NCBI GenBank assembly: GCA_963734815.1
Contig: CAVTIH010000002.1
Coordinates: 1,054,001 to 1,118,000 of the forward strand
DNA: 64,000 nt
Reading direction: 5' to 3'
Source of the DNA: Palsa-744 sp963734815
GTDB taxonomy: Bacteria; Actinomycetota; Thermoleophilia; Solirubrobacterales; Solirubrobacteraceae
The stretch's first letter is position 1, and each line of letters starts with the position of its first letter. The notes beneath the pieces were generated by a model that was not told the origin of the DNA, ran no database searches, and was given only the letters and a program-made list of their open reading frames with translations. Both the position numbers and the translations under genes were made by a program. Positions 1 through 8,892 of this stretch are shown here, piece by piece.

Positions 1-350
1 AACTGCCAGCCGATCAGCACCCACAGCACGAGGCCGAGCTCCCACACGAGATTGGTCGAGGCGAACTGAAACGCCAGCGCGGTCGCGGAGGATGCGCCCT
101 TGGCGAACAGCGAGCGCGCGATCGCGATCGCCGCGTAGGAGCACGACGAGGAGGCCGCCCCGAGGCCGGTCGCGAGCGCTACGGGCCGCGGCCCCGAGCC
201 CGACAGGGCCCCCTGCACGCGCTCGCGCGGCGCCCACGCCTGCACGATCGCGCTGATCGCGAAGCCCAGCACCAGCGCCCACCACACCTCCCACGCCATC
301 AGCAGCGAGTCGCGCAGCCCGTGCCAGATCACTTCGAGCGCGCTGCTCAC
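1..350 (-). CDS. DUF318 (ArsP-like) permease, N-terminal part; truncated by window edge
   Basis: Reading leftwards from a GTG at 350, the frame stays open to the window edge and gives about 116 residues. It has hydrophobic segments and the stretch GLGAASSSCSYAAIAIARSL, followed by FASTNLVWELGLVLWVLIGW. A Cys-containing small-residue loop followed by a long hydrophobic helix with FASTN is typical of the DUF318/ArsP_1 permease family (PF03773), integral membrane proteins some of which export arsenicals. The substrate here cannot be stated. The C-terminal part lies outside the window. In-frame GTG and TTG codons exist slightly upstream of 350, so the start is uncertain. No ribosome-binding site is obvious. 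Confidence 0.7.
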   Translation of the reverse strand, partial: MSSALEVIWHGLRDSLLMAWEVWWALVLGFAISAIVQAWAPRERVQGALSGSGPRPVALATGLGAASSSCSYAAIAIARSLFAKGASSATALAFQFASTNLVWELGLVLWVLIGWQ

Positions 351-392
351 GCGCACAACCCGTTGTGCATGCAACGAACGCTAGCGGGATGC

Positions 393-1793
393 TCACACCT
401 TCAGCAGCGTCGGGCGTTCGAACGTCGCGGCTTCGGGGATCACGAGGCCCGCTTCGGTCTGAAACCACTGCTCCAGCAGCGAGCAGTACATCGCGCGGAA
501 GTCGGAGGTGTTGAGGAGGTTTTCGTTTTCGTCCAGTTTGCCCAGGCCGGGGAACTCGCCGATCATCGTGCCCGCCACCTGCGTGCCGATCAGGAACGCC
601 ACGCCGGCCGCGCCGTGGTCGGTGCCCGAGCCGTTTTCCTGGGGGTGGCGTCCGAACTCCGACCACAGCTGGACGATCACGCGGTCGTCGAGCTTGCGCG
701 CTTCAAGGTCGCGTTGGAAGGCCAGCACCGATTCCACGGTCTGGCCGAGGTTGGTGCTCAGCGTGGTCGGCTCGTCGGAATGGGTGTCGTAGGAGCCTGG
801 CGCGGTTAGCGAGGCGCACTTGATCGGCAGCCCCGCCGCGAGCATCGCCGCGAGCGCTTCCAGGCGCCCGGCGAATTCCCCACCGTCCTTCGGGTAGGCG
901 ACGGGCGCGGTGTACGTCGGCTTGCCTTCTGGGCCCACGAACGGCGCCATCTCCTTGAGCACGATGCTCGTGTCCCACGCGGCGCCGCGCGCCTGTGCGT
1001 ACGCGGGCGAGGGGGCTCCCAGCGCACCCAGCTGGCCGAAGGTTTCCATCGCCGGGCCCGCGATCGGTTCGTCGAAGCCGTACGCCCACATGTTGTAGTC
1101 GGTGGGGGAGCTGACAGCCGCCACCGGCAGCTTTTCGGTCGCCAGCGCCGGCGCCAGGCTGTAGTCGAGCGAGAGGCCCTGCAGCGGGTTGTTCGGTTCG
1201 CCGGTCGCGTCGATGAAGCGCCCGATCCAGCCGCTGCGCGCGTTGGCGTCGAGCTGGCCCACCTCCCAGTAGTGGCGGCTGGTGAAGTGGCTCTCGTCGG
1301 GCGGGTCATACCCGACGGCCGGGAACACGGTCACCTTGCCCTCGCCGTGCAGCGTCGCGAGGCCCTGCGCCTGGGGGTGCCACATCAGGTTGGGGTCCTC
1401 GCCAAACGGTTCGCCGCTTCCTTCCGCCAGGGCGAGCGCGGGGCGCAGTTGGCGGTAGCGCGCTTCCTTCACCGGCGCCAGCACCGACAGCGCGTCCCAT
1501 CCGCCTTCCATGAAGATCGACACCAGCACCGGCTGGTTGGGGGAGGTGGCGGCGGCCTGGGCGATGCCCTCTTCGAAGTGGCGCGCGCCCAGCATCGAGG
1601 CGCCGTACACCGACACCACGGCGCCAGCGGTCCGCAGCAGGAAGCTGCGCCGATCCATCCCGGTGCCCGCCGGCAGCGGCATCCCCGGCTCGATCGCCGG
1701 CAGCCCTTTGCCCGCCATCGCAACGCCGCGACGCAGAAGTTGCGCGCGGTTGAAGTCATTGCAGGAGCAATTACTTGCCATCGAAGAGCTCAT
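393..1793 (-). CDS. DUF1501 family secreted protein (Tat-type)
   Basis: This 466-residue protein begins with a conserved preamble (CNDFNRAQLLRRGVA, GKGLPAIEPGMPLPAGTG) followed by a twin-arginine-like DRRSFLLRTAG and a hydrophobic stretch, so export by the Tat system is likely. The body contains IFMEGGWDALSVLAP and VQLWSEFGRHPQENGSGTDHG, hallmarks of DUF1501 (PF07394), a sulfatase/alkaline-phosphatase-fold family of unknown activity. The usual genomic partner is DUF1800, and that gene lies immediately upstream on the same strand (1926-3572), so the two are probably co-transcribed. The preamble is part of the family, which supports the start at 1793. The reaction is not known. Confidence 0.85.
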   Translation of the reverse strand: MSSSMASNCSCNDFNRAQLLRRGVAMAGKGLPAIEPGMPLPAGTGMDRRSFLLRTAGAVVSVYGASMLGARHFEEGIAQAAATSPNQPVLVSIFMEGGWDALSVLAPVKEARYRQLRPALALAEGSGEPFGEDPNLMWHPQAQGLATLHGEGKVTVFPAVGYDPPDESHFTSRHYWEVGQLDANARSGWIGRFIDATGEPNNPLQGLSLDYSLAPALATEKLPVAAVSSPTDYNMWAYGFDEPIAGPAMETFGQLGALGAPSPAYAQARGAAWDTSIVLKEMAPFVGPEGKPTYTAPVAYPKDGGEFAGRLEALAAMLAAGLPIKCASLTAPGSYDTHSDEPTTLSTNLGQTVESVLAFQRDLEARKLDDRVIVQLWSEFGRHPQENGSGTDHGAAGVAFLIGTQVAGTMIGEFPGLGKLDENENLLNTSDFRAMYCSLLEQWFQTEAGLVIPEAATFERPTLLKV

Positions 1794-1810
1794 GCGGGGG
1801 TCGCGGTGAT

Positions 1811-1901
1811 TGTATTGCTCTTTTCAAAAGGTGTGCGCCATTGCGCACGGGCCCGGGGGTTGTATTACTCTTTTTTAAAAGGCGTGTGCTATCGCGCACG
1901 G
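1811..1901. repeat. Two direct copies of a 40-bp hairpin-bearing AT-rich repeat
   Basis: Copies lie at 1811-1850 and 1861-1901. Each has TGTATT, a CTTTT run, AAAAGG and then a small hairpin (GTGCGC-catt-GCGCAC in copy 1; GTGTGC-tatc-GCGCAC in copy 2). They fill the gap between the DUF1800 and DUF1501 genes and are far more AT-rich than the surroundings. A third, degenerate copy occurs at about 31552-31578. They could act as a processing or attenuation site between the two genes; this is inference. Confidence 0.6.
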
Positions 1902-1925
1902 CTTCGAAATTTTTCATATGCATCC

Positions 1926-3572
1926 TCAGCTCACCTGCATGTCGGGCGAGGTGGCGATCAACATGCGCAGTGCGTTCTGGCGGATCGCCCGGTAGGGGCT
2001 CTGCTCCCATTCGGCCATTTCGCCGGGCATGCACGACTGTGCGAACGCGGCGATGCACTGCTGCGATTCGGCCGACAGTGGCGGGTTGCCCCAGTACGCC
2101 AGAGCGCTCGCCAGCGCCGCCGCCGGTTCCTCGGTCGGGTCGTACCGCGGTTCGCCTTCGGCCGGCCACGGGTTGGGGTAGGTGTTGGCGACCACGTAGT
2201 TGGCGATTTCCCAGCGCGCCTTCACCGTCGAGGTGTCAAGCCAGCGGCCGAATTCCCATCCGGCGACGTTCGGCGGATAGAACAGTTGCTGCCCCGCGCC
2301 GGCCGACAGCCACGCCCACGCGGTGGTGTCGATGTAGCGGCCGATTGCGCGCAGCAACCCGGCGTTGTACACAACCGGGGGCGTCAGGAGCTCCGGGCCT
2401 TCGTAGAAGTCGGGGTGCTGGAGGATCGCCTCGACCACCGCTTTGATGCTGAAGCCCGAGCTCGTGTAGATGCCCTGCAACGATGCCAACGTCGCTTCGT
2501 CGGGCTGCGTGGGGATGAAGTAACCCCACAGCTTGGTCACGAAGAACGAGGGGTGCAGCGGGTGTTCGACGCACATCCGCACCGCGTCTTCCCAGTTCCA
2601 GTTCCCCGTCTGCCCAAACACGGTCTTCTGGCCTTCGTCGTGCTTGGAGGGGTCGTAGCGAAAGTTGTGCATCCCTCCTTCGGCGGACCATTCCGCCTGC
2701 CACCCGGTCAGCGCGCGCCCCATTTCGCGCACGTCGTCCTCGGTGTACGCGCCGCGATCGGCCCCCAGCGAGAACAGCTCCATCATCTCGCGCGCGTAGT
2801 TCTCGTTGGAGTCGCCCTTTTGGTTGTCGATCCCGTCGAGGAACACCAGCATCGCGGGGTCGACCGTGACAGCGAGAAACAGGTCGTAGAAGCTGCCCAG
2901 CGCCTGGTCGCGGAACAGCTCGTTCTGGTTGAGCATCAGCTGCGGGCTGTTCACCTGCGCGTTGGAGTTGGCAAACCAGTCGTGCCAGATGAAGGTCATC
3001 CGCTCGACCAGTTGCTGGTTGGAGCGGACCATGCGATCCAGCCACCAGCAGTGGTCATCGCCCCACGCGTGCGTGGGTTCGAGCGGCTTGCCTTCTTCAT
3101 TAGTCGGCGCCGGACCGTTCAGCACTGCTTCTCCAGAGGGACGCGTGAGGCCGTACACGACCTGCCGCAGCGGCTGCCCCGCGAGCGCCTGCGCTTCGCC
3201 GGGCCGCGGACCGAAGCCCGCTCGCCACAGCAGCCGCTGCGCCCCCGCCGTGCTCAGCGGCGCGCCGAGCGAGGCGACCGGCGCGCTGGAGGGCGCGGGG
3301 GGCGTGGCGGGAGCTGTCGGCAGCGCCATCGCGGCGGCGGCAAGCGCGTGCGGGTGCTTGACCTTGTGGCGGTGGTGGTGCTTGTGCTTGCGGGCATGCT
3401 TGGCGTGTCGGTGCTCGGCAGCCTTGGAGCGCCCCTTCCCGTCGTTGGGATGCCCGTGGAACCCCTTCGGATGGTCGTGGCCGCGAAGGGGCTTGCGATG
3501 CACAGCGGTACCGCGTGAGGCGCCCTGGCTGGTCCCGCCCATCCGCTGCTTGTACCGCACCCCGGGGCCCAT
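1926..3572 (-). CDS. DUF1800 family protein
   Basis: This 548-residue protein has a His/Lys-rich N-terminal segment (about residues 20-75, many HKHHHRHK-like runs), then RLLWRAGFGPRPGE near residue 115 and NENYAREMMELFSLG in the middle. Those two motifs define DUF1800 (PF08811), a large uncharacterised bacterial family whose genes travel with DUF1501. The partner gene lies downstream on the same strand. The His-rich head may bind metal, but that is only a guess from composition. The first Met is followed by another 11 residues later, so the exact start is open. Function is unknown. Confidence 0.85.
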   Translation of the reverse strand: MGPGVRYKQRMGGTSQGASRGTAVHRKPLRGHDHPKGFHGHPNDGKGRSKAAEHRHAKHARKHKHHHRHKVKHPHALAAAAMALPTAPATPPAPSSAPVASLGAPLSTAGAQRLLWRAGFGPRPGEAQALAGQPLRQVVYGLTRPSGEAVLNGPAPTNEEGKPLEPTHAWGDDHCWWLDRMVRSNQQLVERMTFIWHDWFANSNAQVNSPQLMLNQNELFRDQALGSFYDLFLAVTVDPAMLVFLDGIDNQKGDSNENYAREMMELFSLGADRGAYTEDDVREMGRALTGWQAEWSAEGGMHNFRYDPSKHDEGQKTVFGQTGNWNWEDAVRMCVEHPLHPSFFVTKLWGYFIPTQPDEATLASLQGIYTSSGFSIKAVVEAILQHPDFYEGPELLTPPVVYNAGLLRAIGRYIDTTAWAWLSAGAGQQLFYPPNVAGWEFGRWLDTSTVKARWEIANYVVANTYPNPWPAEGEPRYDPTEEPAAALASALAYWGNPPLSAESQQCIAAFAQSCMPGEMAEWEQSPYRAIRQNALRMLIATSPDMQVS

Positions 3573-3662
3573 TCACCCAGATCGGGGCTTGGCTCGACGT
3601 TTGTTGGAGTTGGAGGGGCCGACCCAACTAAACCGTCCCAAGAGGCACGTACCCTCGGGTAG

Positions 3663-3947
3663 ATGACTGTTCGCGCAGCGATCAGCGACCCCAAGGGCAC
3701 CACGATCGAGTTGACCGAGGAGCGATGGGGCCACATCATTGAGCGACACCCTGAGATCAAGCCGTTTGGCGAGACCGTGCTGCAGGCGGTGCAAGCACCG
3801 GATCGTCGTATGCCCGGACGGCTCAGCAACGAGGAGTGGTACTACTTGAAGACAGAGGCACCCAGCGACTGGCTGAAGGTCGTCGTAGCCTACAGTGAAG
3901 GACGTGGGCACATCGTCACGGCCTACGCCACAGGATCGACGTCATGA
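3663..3947 (+). CDS. PBECR-like (RelE/barnase-type nuclease) small protein, putative toxin
   Basis: This 94-residue protein contains ERWGHIIERHPE near the N-terminus, YYLKTE in the middle and VVVAYSEGRGHIVTAYA near the C-terminus. The pattern (HI-x-ERHPE, then L/W-K-VVV-Y, then G-x-IVTAY) is that of phage-derived PBECR-type or DUF4258-like RNase-fold domains. A tiny RNase-fold gene overlapping a DUF2283 gene is a recurrent toxin-antitoxin-like layout. A -10-like TACCCT ends 7 nt before the ATG, which suggests a leaderless transcript. Activity is inferred from fold and context only. Confidence 0.6.
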   Translation: MTVRAAISDPKGTTIELTEERWGHIIERHPEIKPFGETVLQAVQAPDRRMPGRLSNEEWYYLKTEAPSDWLKVVVAYSEGRGHIVTAYATGSTS

Positions 3948-4222
3948 CCATCACGATCGGCTCATTCACATTCGACAACGTCTTCTACGACGCAGAGGTC
4001 GATGTGCTCTATCTGCACAAGGGTGACCCAGCCTCAGCGGTGGCCTTTGACGAGTCGCCGGAGGGCCACGCTTTGCGCTTTGATGCCGCGGGAAGTCTGG
4101 TCGGGGTAACGATCGTGGGAGCCAAGTCGCTCCTTGACAGTTCGGGGGAGATCAAGATCACTGTCCCGGAGATCGTCAGGGTTGGCTCCGACGCGGTAGC
4201 ACCAGCACTCGCCGGCGTATAG
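3944..4222 (+). CDS. DUF2283 family protein, putative antitoxin partner
   Basis: This 92-residue protein has VFYDAEVDVLYLHKGDPA, then GHALRFDAAGSLVGVTIVGAK, the typical layout of DUF2283 (PF10049: Y-D-x-x-x-D-x-L-Y, then F-D-x-x-G-x-L-V-G-(I/V)-x-I). DUF2283 proteins are usually encoded beside a small toxin. Here the ATG overlaps the stop of the upstream PBECR-like gene (ATGA at 3944-3947), so translation is probably coupled. The expected role is neutralising the partner and repressing the pair, by family analogy. Confidence 0.65.
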   Translation: MTITIGSFTFDNVFYDAEVDVLYLHKGDPASAVAFDESPEGHALRFDAAGSLVGVTIVGAKSLLDSSGEIKITVPEIVRVGSDAVAPALAGV

Positions 4223-4310
4223 ACCGCAGAAGCGCCGGTAAGCACGGCTTCCACTGATACTGCACCCGGTCGTATAAGGCTGACATCGTTTCCGCCCAGC
4301 GCACGACCGG

Positions 4311-6716
4311 CTAGCCCGGCAAATGGAAGGGAACCGTCGTGATCACGATCCCCGGCAGCCGACGCAGTGCGCGGCGCAGGCGGGGGGCGACGCCGTTGTG
4401 CAGGGCGCGGTGCCAGTAGCGGCGGGGCACCAGTTCGGGGAGCACAACGGTGATCGTGAAATGGGGCGCCTGGTCGTGCAGGAGCCACAGGTAGCGTCCC
4501 AGCGGGGCAACCAGCGCGCGGTAGGGGGAGAGCACGATCTCCAGCGGGACGTGGTCGCCCCACTCCTGCCAGTAGGAGCGAAAACGCTTCGCCTCCTCCT
4601 CGTCGGCGGAGATGTGCAGCGCCAGCACCGGCTGGCCTAGCGAGGCCGCGTAGGCGAGTGCCCGCAGCGAGGCGAGGTCCATCGCGATGATCGGCACCAC
4701 GGTGAGGTTGTGCACCTGATCTGGCGCCTCCTCGTGCTCCTGCTGACCGCTCAGCACGATGCTTGCCCCGCGTTCCAGTTCGGCGAGGCCGCTGGGCGGC
4801 GGCGTGATGCTCCGCGCGCGCGCCTTCGCCGGCAACGGCTGCAGCGCCACCGCGCGCCCAACAGCGAGGTAGTGCTTGCGAATCTGCAGAAACAGGGTGA
4901 CAAGCATCGGAATCAAGATCACCACCAGCCACGCGCCCTCGAGGAACTTCGTGAACGAGGTGATCAGCAGCACGATCGCCGACAGGAACGCACCGAGCGC
5001 GTTGAAGCAGATACTCCCCTTCCACCCCTCCTCGCGGGTGCGCAGCCAGCGCACAACCATGCCGCTCTGGGAAAGCGTGAAGGCGAGGAACACCCCCACC
5101 GCGAACAGCGGGATCAGGCTGCTAACCGAACCGTCGAACGCCGCGAGGATCGCCGCCGCGGCGGCGCCCAGCACGACGATCCCGTTGGAGAACGCCAGGC
5201 GGTCGCCCATGCGCAGGAAGAGACGCGGCGCGGAGTAGTCGCGCGCGAGGAAGAACAACAGCCGGGGGAAGTCGCTGAACGCGGTGTTGGCCGCCAGCAG
5301 CAGCACCAGCGCGGTGGCGGCTTGCACGTACCCGTACAGCGCGCCGCTGCCGAGGTTGCGGTGGGCGAGCTGCGAGAGCACGGTCTGCGAGGACTGCGGC
5401 ACGATCCCGTCGAGCTCGATCAACGCGATCGTGCCGATGAACATCACCACCAGCAGGCTCACCATCCAGGTGAGCGTGGTGCGCGCGTTGCGCCACTCCA
5501 CCGGCCTGAAGGCGGGGATCCCGTCGGAGATCGCCTCGATCCCGGTCATCGCCGTCGCGCCCGAGCCGAACGCGCGCAGGATCAGCAGCAGCCCCACGCC
5601 CTCCGCCGCGTGCACCGGCGGGCGCGGTGTGGCGTGAAAGCCGTGCCCACCGGCATCCACCAAGCCGACGACGACCATCAGCAGGATCCCGAAGATGAAC
5701 ATGTAGGTCGGCGCCGCAAACAGCAGCCCCGCCTGGCGCACGCCACGCAGGTTGCCGGCGACGAGGATCGCGATCACCGCCAGCCCCAGCGGCACGGTGT
5801 CGGGCGCCAGCGAGGGAATCGCGGAGGTGATCGCCGCGATCCCCGAGGCAACCGACACGGCGACGGTGAGGATGTAGTCGAGCATCAGCCCGGCGGCGGC
5901 GATCAGGCCGGGGACCAGGCCGAGGTTGTCGGAGGCGACGATGTACGACCCCCCGCCGCGCGGGTACGCGCGGATCGTCTGACGGTAGGACAGCCCGACG
6001 ACCACCATCAACACGACGATCGCGATCGAGATCGGCACCGAGAAGCCAAACGCCGTCGCGCCCCCGAGCGCCAGCACGACGAGCATCGCTTCGGGGCCGT
6101 ACGCCACCGAGGAGAGCGCGTCGGAGGAGAGCACCGGCAGAGCGACCAGCTTGCGCATCCGCTCCTCCAAGACCGCGGCGCTGTGCAGCGCGGGGCCCAA
6201 CAGCACTCGGCGCACCCGCCCCGCGGTCCAGCCGCCGCGGGTGGGCGCGTGCCCGGCCTCGCGCGTCGCTTCGAGCTCCTCGCCGGGCGCGCCGTCGGCC
6301 TCGACCGGCACGAAGCGCGTGCGCTTGCCTCCCAGGCGCACGGTGCCCGGGTGTCCGATCCTGGTGCCCCGCAGGCGGGCCTTGGCGGGGCCGCTCGCGG
6401 GCGCCGTGTCGGTCGAGGCCTGCGCGTGGGCCGAGTCACCGGGTGCGGCCGGGGGGCCAGCGCCCTGGCCGAGGTTGGGGTCGCACGGCAACGCTTTGAT
6501 CCACTCCGCACGGTCCCCCAGCGCCGCCCCCCAGCGCCGTCCGATCCCGCGCAGCACCTCGAGATCGGTCTCCCCCAGCGCGGGGTAGCCCGTCGCGGGG
6601 CTCAACACCACGGGCACGTGGTCGTCGTCGGGAGCCGCGCGGGGGGTGTCCGCCGCGCGGGGTGCCGCTGGCTCGGTCTGCGACTCGGTGGGGCTCGCCA
6701 TTGGCGCAATCATCAC
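4311..6716 (-). CDS. APC-superfamily permease, KimA (YdaO)-like, with long N-terminal extension
   Basis: This 801-residue membrane protein has an N-terminal soluble extension of about 175 residues rich in Pro/Ala. The permease core carries SSDALSSVAYGPEAM, YPRGGGSYIVASDNLG, LMLDYILTVAVSVASGI, NLRGVRQAG and TGIEAISDGIPAF, followed by a soluble tail of about 150 residues. This motif set matches the APC-type transporters that include Bacillus KimA (a high-affinity K+ importer controlled by c-di-AMP) and related amino-acid permeases. Potassium is the more likely substrate, but that is not provable here. The extension could be partly untranslated: Met residues at positions 1, 2 and 6 and none downstream until the core leave the start uncertain. 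It is divergent from the injection-system operon, with 150 bp between starts. Confidence 0.75.
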   Translation of the reverse strand: MMIAPMASPTESQTEPAAPRAADTPRAAPDDDHVPVVLSPATGYPALGETDLEVLRGIGRRWGAALGDRAEWIKALPCDPNLGQGAGPPAAPGDSAHAQASTDTAPASGPAKARLRGTRIGHPGTVRLGGKRTRFVPVEADGAPGEELEATREAGHAPTRGGWTAGRVRRVLLGPALHSAAVLEERMRKLVALPVLSSDALSSVAYGPEAMLVVLALGGATAFGFSVPISIAIVVLMVVVGLSYRQTIRAYPRGGGSYIVASDNLGLVPGLIAAAGLMLDYILTVAVSVASGIAAITSAIPSLAPDTVPLGLAVIAILVAGNLRGVRQAGLLFAAPTYMFIFGILLMVVVGLVDAGGHGFHATPRPPVHAAEGVGLLLILRAFGSGATAMTGIEAISDGIPAFRPVEWRNARTTLTWMVSLLVVMFIGTIALIELDGIVPQSSQTVLSQLAHRNLGSGALYGYVQAATALVLLLAANTAFSDFPRLLFFLARDYSAPRLFLRMGDRLAFSNGIVVLGAAAAAILAAFDGSVSSLIPLFAVGVFLAFTLSQSGMVVRWLRTREEGWKGSICFNALGAFLSAIVLLITSFTKFLEGAWLVVILIPMLVTLFLQIRKHYLAVGRAVALQPLPAKARARSITPPPSGLAELERGASIVLSGQQEHEEAPDQVHNLTVVPIIAMDLASLRALAYAASLGQPVLALHISADEEEAKRFRSYWQEWGDHVPLEIVLSPYRALVAPLGRYLWLLHDQAPHFTITVVLPELVPRRYWHRALHNGVAPRLRRALRRLPGIVITTVPFHLPG

Positions 6717-6798
6717 AGAGCGGGCCGTTGGGCCAGCGGCGCTCCCTTGCGTCCCCCATTATCCGTCCACCAAAGATCACACAAGTTCACCAAAAGTG

Positions 6799-6804
6799 TA
6801 CAAT
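6799..6804 (+). promoter_or_regulatory. Candidate -10 box (TACAAT) for the injection-system operon
   Basis: The 150-bp divergent region 6717-6866 is locally AT-rich and contains TACAAT at 6799-6804, 62 bp before the sheath ATG. No good -35 is seen at the expected distance (ATCACA at 6776-6781), so an activator or alternative sigma factor may be needed. GGAGAAAGG at about 6843-6851 is the nearest purine-rich ribosome-binding candidate but lies unusually far (15 nt) from the start. Confidence 0.35.
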
Positions 6805-6866
6805 CGCGCCTCGGCCTGGAGGGAAAATCCATCGGAAGCAACCGGAGAAAGGCGCGCATTTGAATC

Positions 6867-8855
6867 ATGGCGGCTGCCCAGACATACCCAGGCGTTTACA
6901 TCCAGGAGCTTCCCAGCCCGGTCCACACGATCGCGGGAGTGGCCACCTCGATCGCGGCCTTCGTCGGCTACACGGCGCGCGGCATCGACGACCGTGCCCA
7001 GAACATCTTCAGCTTCTCCGACTTCGAACGGCTGTACGGCGGGCTGGCCTCCGATAGCGAGCTCAGCTATGCGGTGGCGCAGTTCTTCCAAAACGGCGGC
7101 ACCCAGGCATACGTCGTGCGCGTCAAAGCCCACGGCGCCACGCCCTCGAGTGTCACCTTCGACGGGCTCACCTTCACGGCGCTGAGCACGGGCGCGTGGA
7201 CGAACGGGCAGCTCCTGATCGACGTCGACCTCCAGAACATCGATCTGACAGCCGACCCGGAAGCGTTCAACCTGACGGTGACCGACCTCGCCGGCCAGAC
7301 CAGCGAGTCGTTCGCCAACGTGACGTTGAAAACAAGCGCGACGCGCTACTTCGCGACGGTCATCAACGACCCCGACAACGGCTCGCGGCTGGTGAAGGTG
7401 GCAGGCACGCCGGCCGGGGACGTGACGCCGACGGGGATCGTCGGCGTCACGATCACGAGCTCCGCCGTCAACAAAGAAATCGGTGGCACCACCACCGCCA
7501 CCGAAGCCACCAAAGAATTCGGCCTCGCCCTAACCACATCGACGCCGCTCCCAGCGGGCTCGAAACCGGTCCCGGTGACGGTGCTGGCCAAAGGCGCACC
7601 GATTCCGCAGAGCATGGCCGGCCTGGCGGCGCTGCTGCAGCAGGCGGTCAACCAGGCGCTGTCGGCACTGACCCCAGGTGCAAGCCCGCTGGCCGGGGCC
7701 TCGATCGCCGTCACGGTCACGCAGGTCGTGGGCGGCCAGGCGTTGCGCGTCGTGGCACAGATGCCCCAGCACCCCGACGCTGTGCTGGTGTTCGAAAAAC
7801 CCTCTGCCGGCGGGGACGCGGGGAAGGCGCTGGGGCTCAATCCCCCCTCCTCCTCCAACAGTGCCCACAACCCGCTGGCGGGCGGCTCAGACGGACCGAC
7901 CACGCCGCTGATCCTGCCCCAATCGGAGGAGCTGATCGGCGATCCCAAAGCCTACACGGGAATCTACGCGCTGTCGAAGGTCCCGAGCTTCAACATGCTG
8001 AGCATCCCGGACGCCACCCGTGCGATGGCGAGCAGCCCTACCACGCTGGATAGCAACGCCGGGGAACTCGACCCGGCCGCGATCTACGCCGCCGCCATCA
8101 CCTTCTGCGATCAGATGCGCGCGTTCCTCCTGGTGGACCCGCCCCCCGAAGTCGCCACCGTGAGCGGGGCGATCGATTGGAAGTCCCAACAGCTTGGCAT
8201 CACCGACGCCAACGGCGCGGCCTTCTGGCCGCGGCTGCGGCTGGCGGACCCGCTCAACAACTACAACCTGCGCACCTTCGCGCCCTCCGGCATCGTCGCC
8301 GGCGCGTACGCGGCCAGCGACACCCGCAGCGGGGTATGGACCGCGCCCGCCGGCATCCAGGCAAGCCTCAACGGCGTGCAGAGCATGACCTACCAGCTCT
8401 CCGACCAAGAGAACGGCCAGCTCAACCCGCTCGGCCTCAACTGCTTTCGCACCTTCCCCGCCATCGGACCGGTCCTGTGGGGAGCGCGCACGCTGGCCGG
8501 CGCCGATGTGATGGCCAGCCAGTGGAAGTACGTCCCGGTTCGGCGCATGGCCCTGTTCCTCGAGTCGAGTCTCTACCAGGGTACGCAGTGGGTCGTCTTC
8601 AAGCCCAACGACGAGCCGCTGTGGGCGGCAATCCGGCTCAACGTCAGCTCGTTCATGCAGACCTGCTTCCTGAAGGGCGCATTCCAGGGGCAAACGCCGG
8701 ATCAGGCCTACTTCGTGAAGTGTGACAGTGAGACCACGACGCAAACCAACATCGACGAAGGCGTTGTCAACATCCTCGTCGGCTTCGCTCCCCTGCAGCC
8801 AGCCGAGTTTGTCGTGATCCAGATCGAGCAGCTGACCGGGCAGGCGCTGTCCTAG
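6867..8855 (+). CDS. Contractile injection system sheath protein
   Basis: This 662-residue protein opens with TYPGVYIQELPSPVHTIAGV and STSIAAFVGYT-type sequence (VATSIAAFVGYTARG), the canonical start of phage-tail-sheath proteins. Its C-terminal part, including VFKPNDEPLWAAIRLNV, CFLKGAFQGQTPDQAYFVKC and the closing FVVIQIEQ, is the conserved sheath domain that forms the contractile outer cylinder. The middle (residues about 120-330) is a variable surface-exposed insertion. Only one sheath gene is present, whereas the antifeeding prophage (Afp) has three. As the first gene of a 20.6-kb operon it is followed 37 bp later by the tube gene. Contraction of this sheath would drive the inner tube and spike into a target membrane. 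Confidence 0.95.
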   Translation: MAAAQTYPGVYIQELPSPVHTIAGVATSIAAFVGYTARGIDDRAQNIFSFSDFERLYGGLASDSELSYAVAQFFQNGGTQAYVVRVKAHGATPSSVTFDGLTFTALSTGAWTNGQLLIDVDLQNIDLTADPEAFNLTVTDLAGQTSESFANVTLKTSATRYFATVINDPDNGSRLVKVAGTPAGDVTPTGIVGVTITSSAVNKEIGGTTTATEATKEFGLALTTSTPLPAGSKPVPVTVLAKGAPIPQSMAGLAALLQQAVNQALSALTPGASPLAGASIAVTVTQVVGGQALRVVAQMPQHPDAVLVFEKPSAGGDAGKALGLNPPSSSNSAHNPLAGGSDGPTTPLILPQSEELIGDPKAYTGIYALSKVPSFNMLSIPDATRAMASSPTTLDSNAGELDPAAIYAAAITFCDQMRAFLLVDPPPEVATVSGAIDWKSQQLGITDANGAAFWPRLRLADPLNNYNLRTFAPSGIVAGAYAASDTRSGVWTAPAGIQASLNGVQSMTYQLSDQENGQLNPLGLNCFRTFPAIGPVLWGARTLAGADVMASQWKYVPVRRMALFLESSLYQGTQWVVFKPNDEPLWAAIRLNVSSFMQTCFLKGAFQGQTPDQAYFVKCDSETTTQTNIDEGVVNILVGFAPLQPAEFVVIQIEQLTGQALS

Positions 8856-8892
8856 CGCTCGGGCGGAGAAACAGAAAGACGGGAGAGCAGCC

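Noticed and set aside
1272..3518. Long open frame on the plus strand opposite the DUF1501/DUF1800 genes
   Set aside because: It is Arg/His-rich with no recognisable domain and is the usual antisense shadow of GC-rich coding DNA.
4266..4310. CCGGTCGT/ACGACCGG inverted repeat between convergent genes as a terminator
   Set aside because: The loop is 29 nt, the stem only 8 bp and no T tract follows on either strand.
4710..6863. 717-codon plus-strand frame opposite the permease
   Set aside because: Composition is Arg/Gln/His-rich without domain signs. The minus-strand frame has clear permease motifs.
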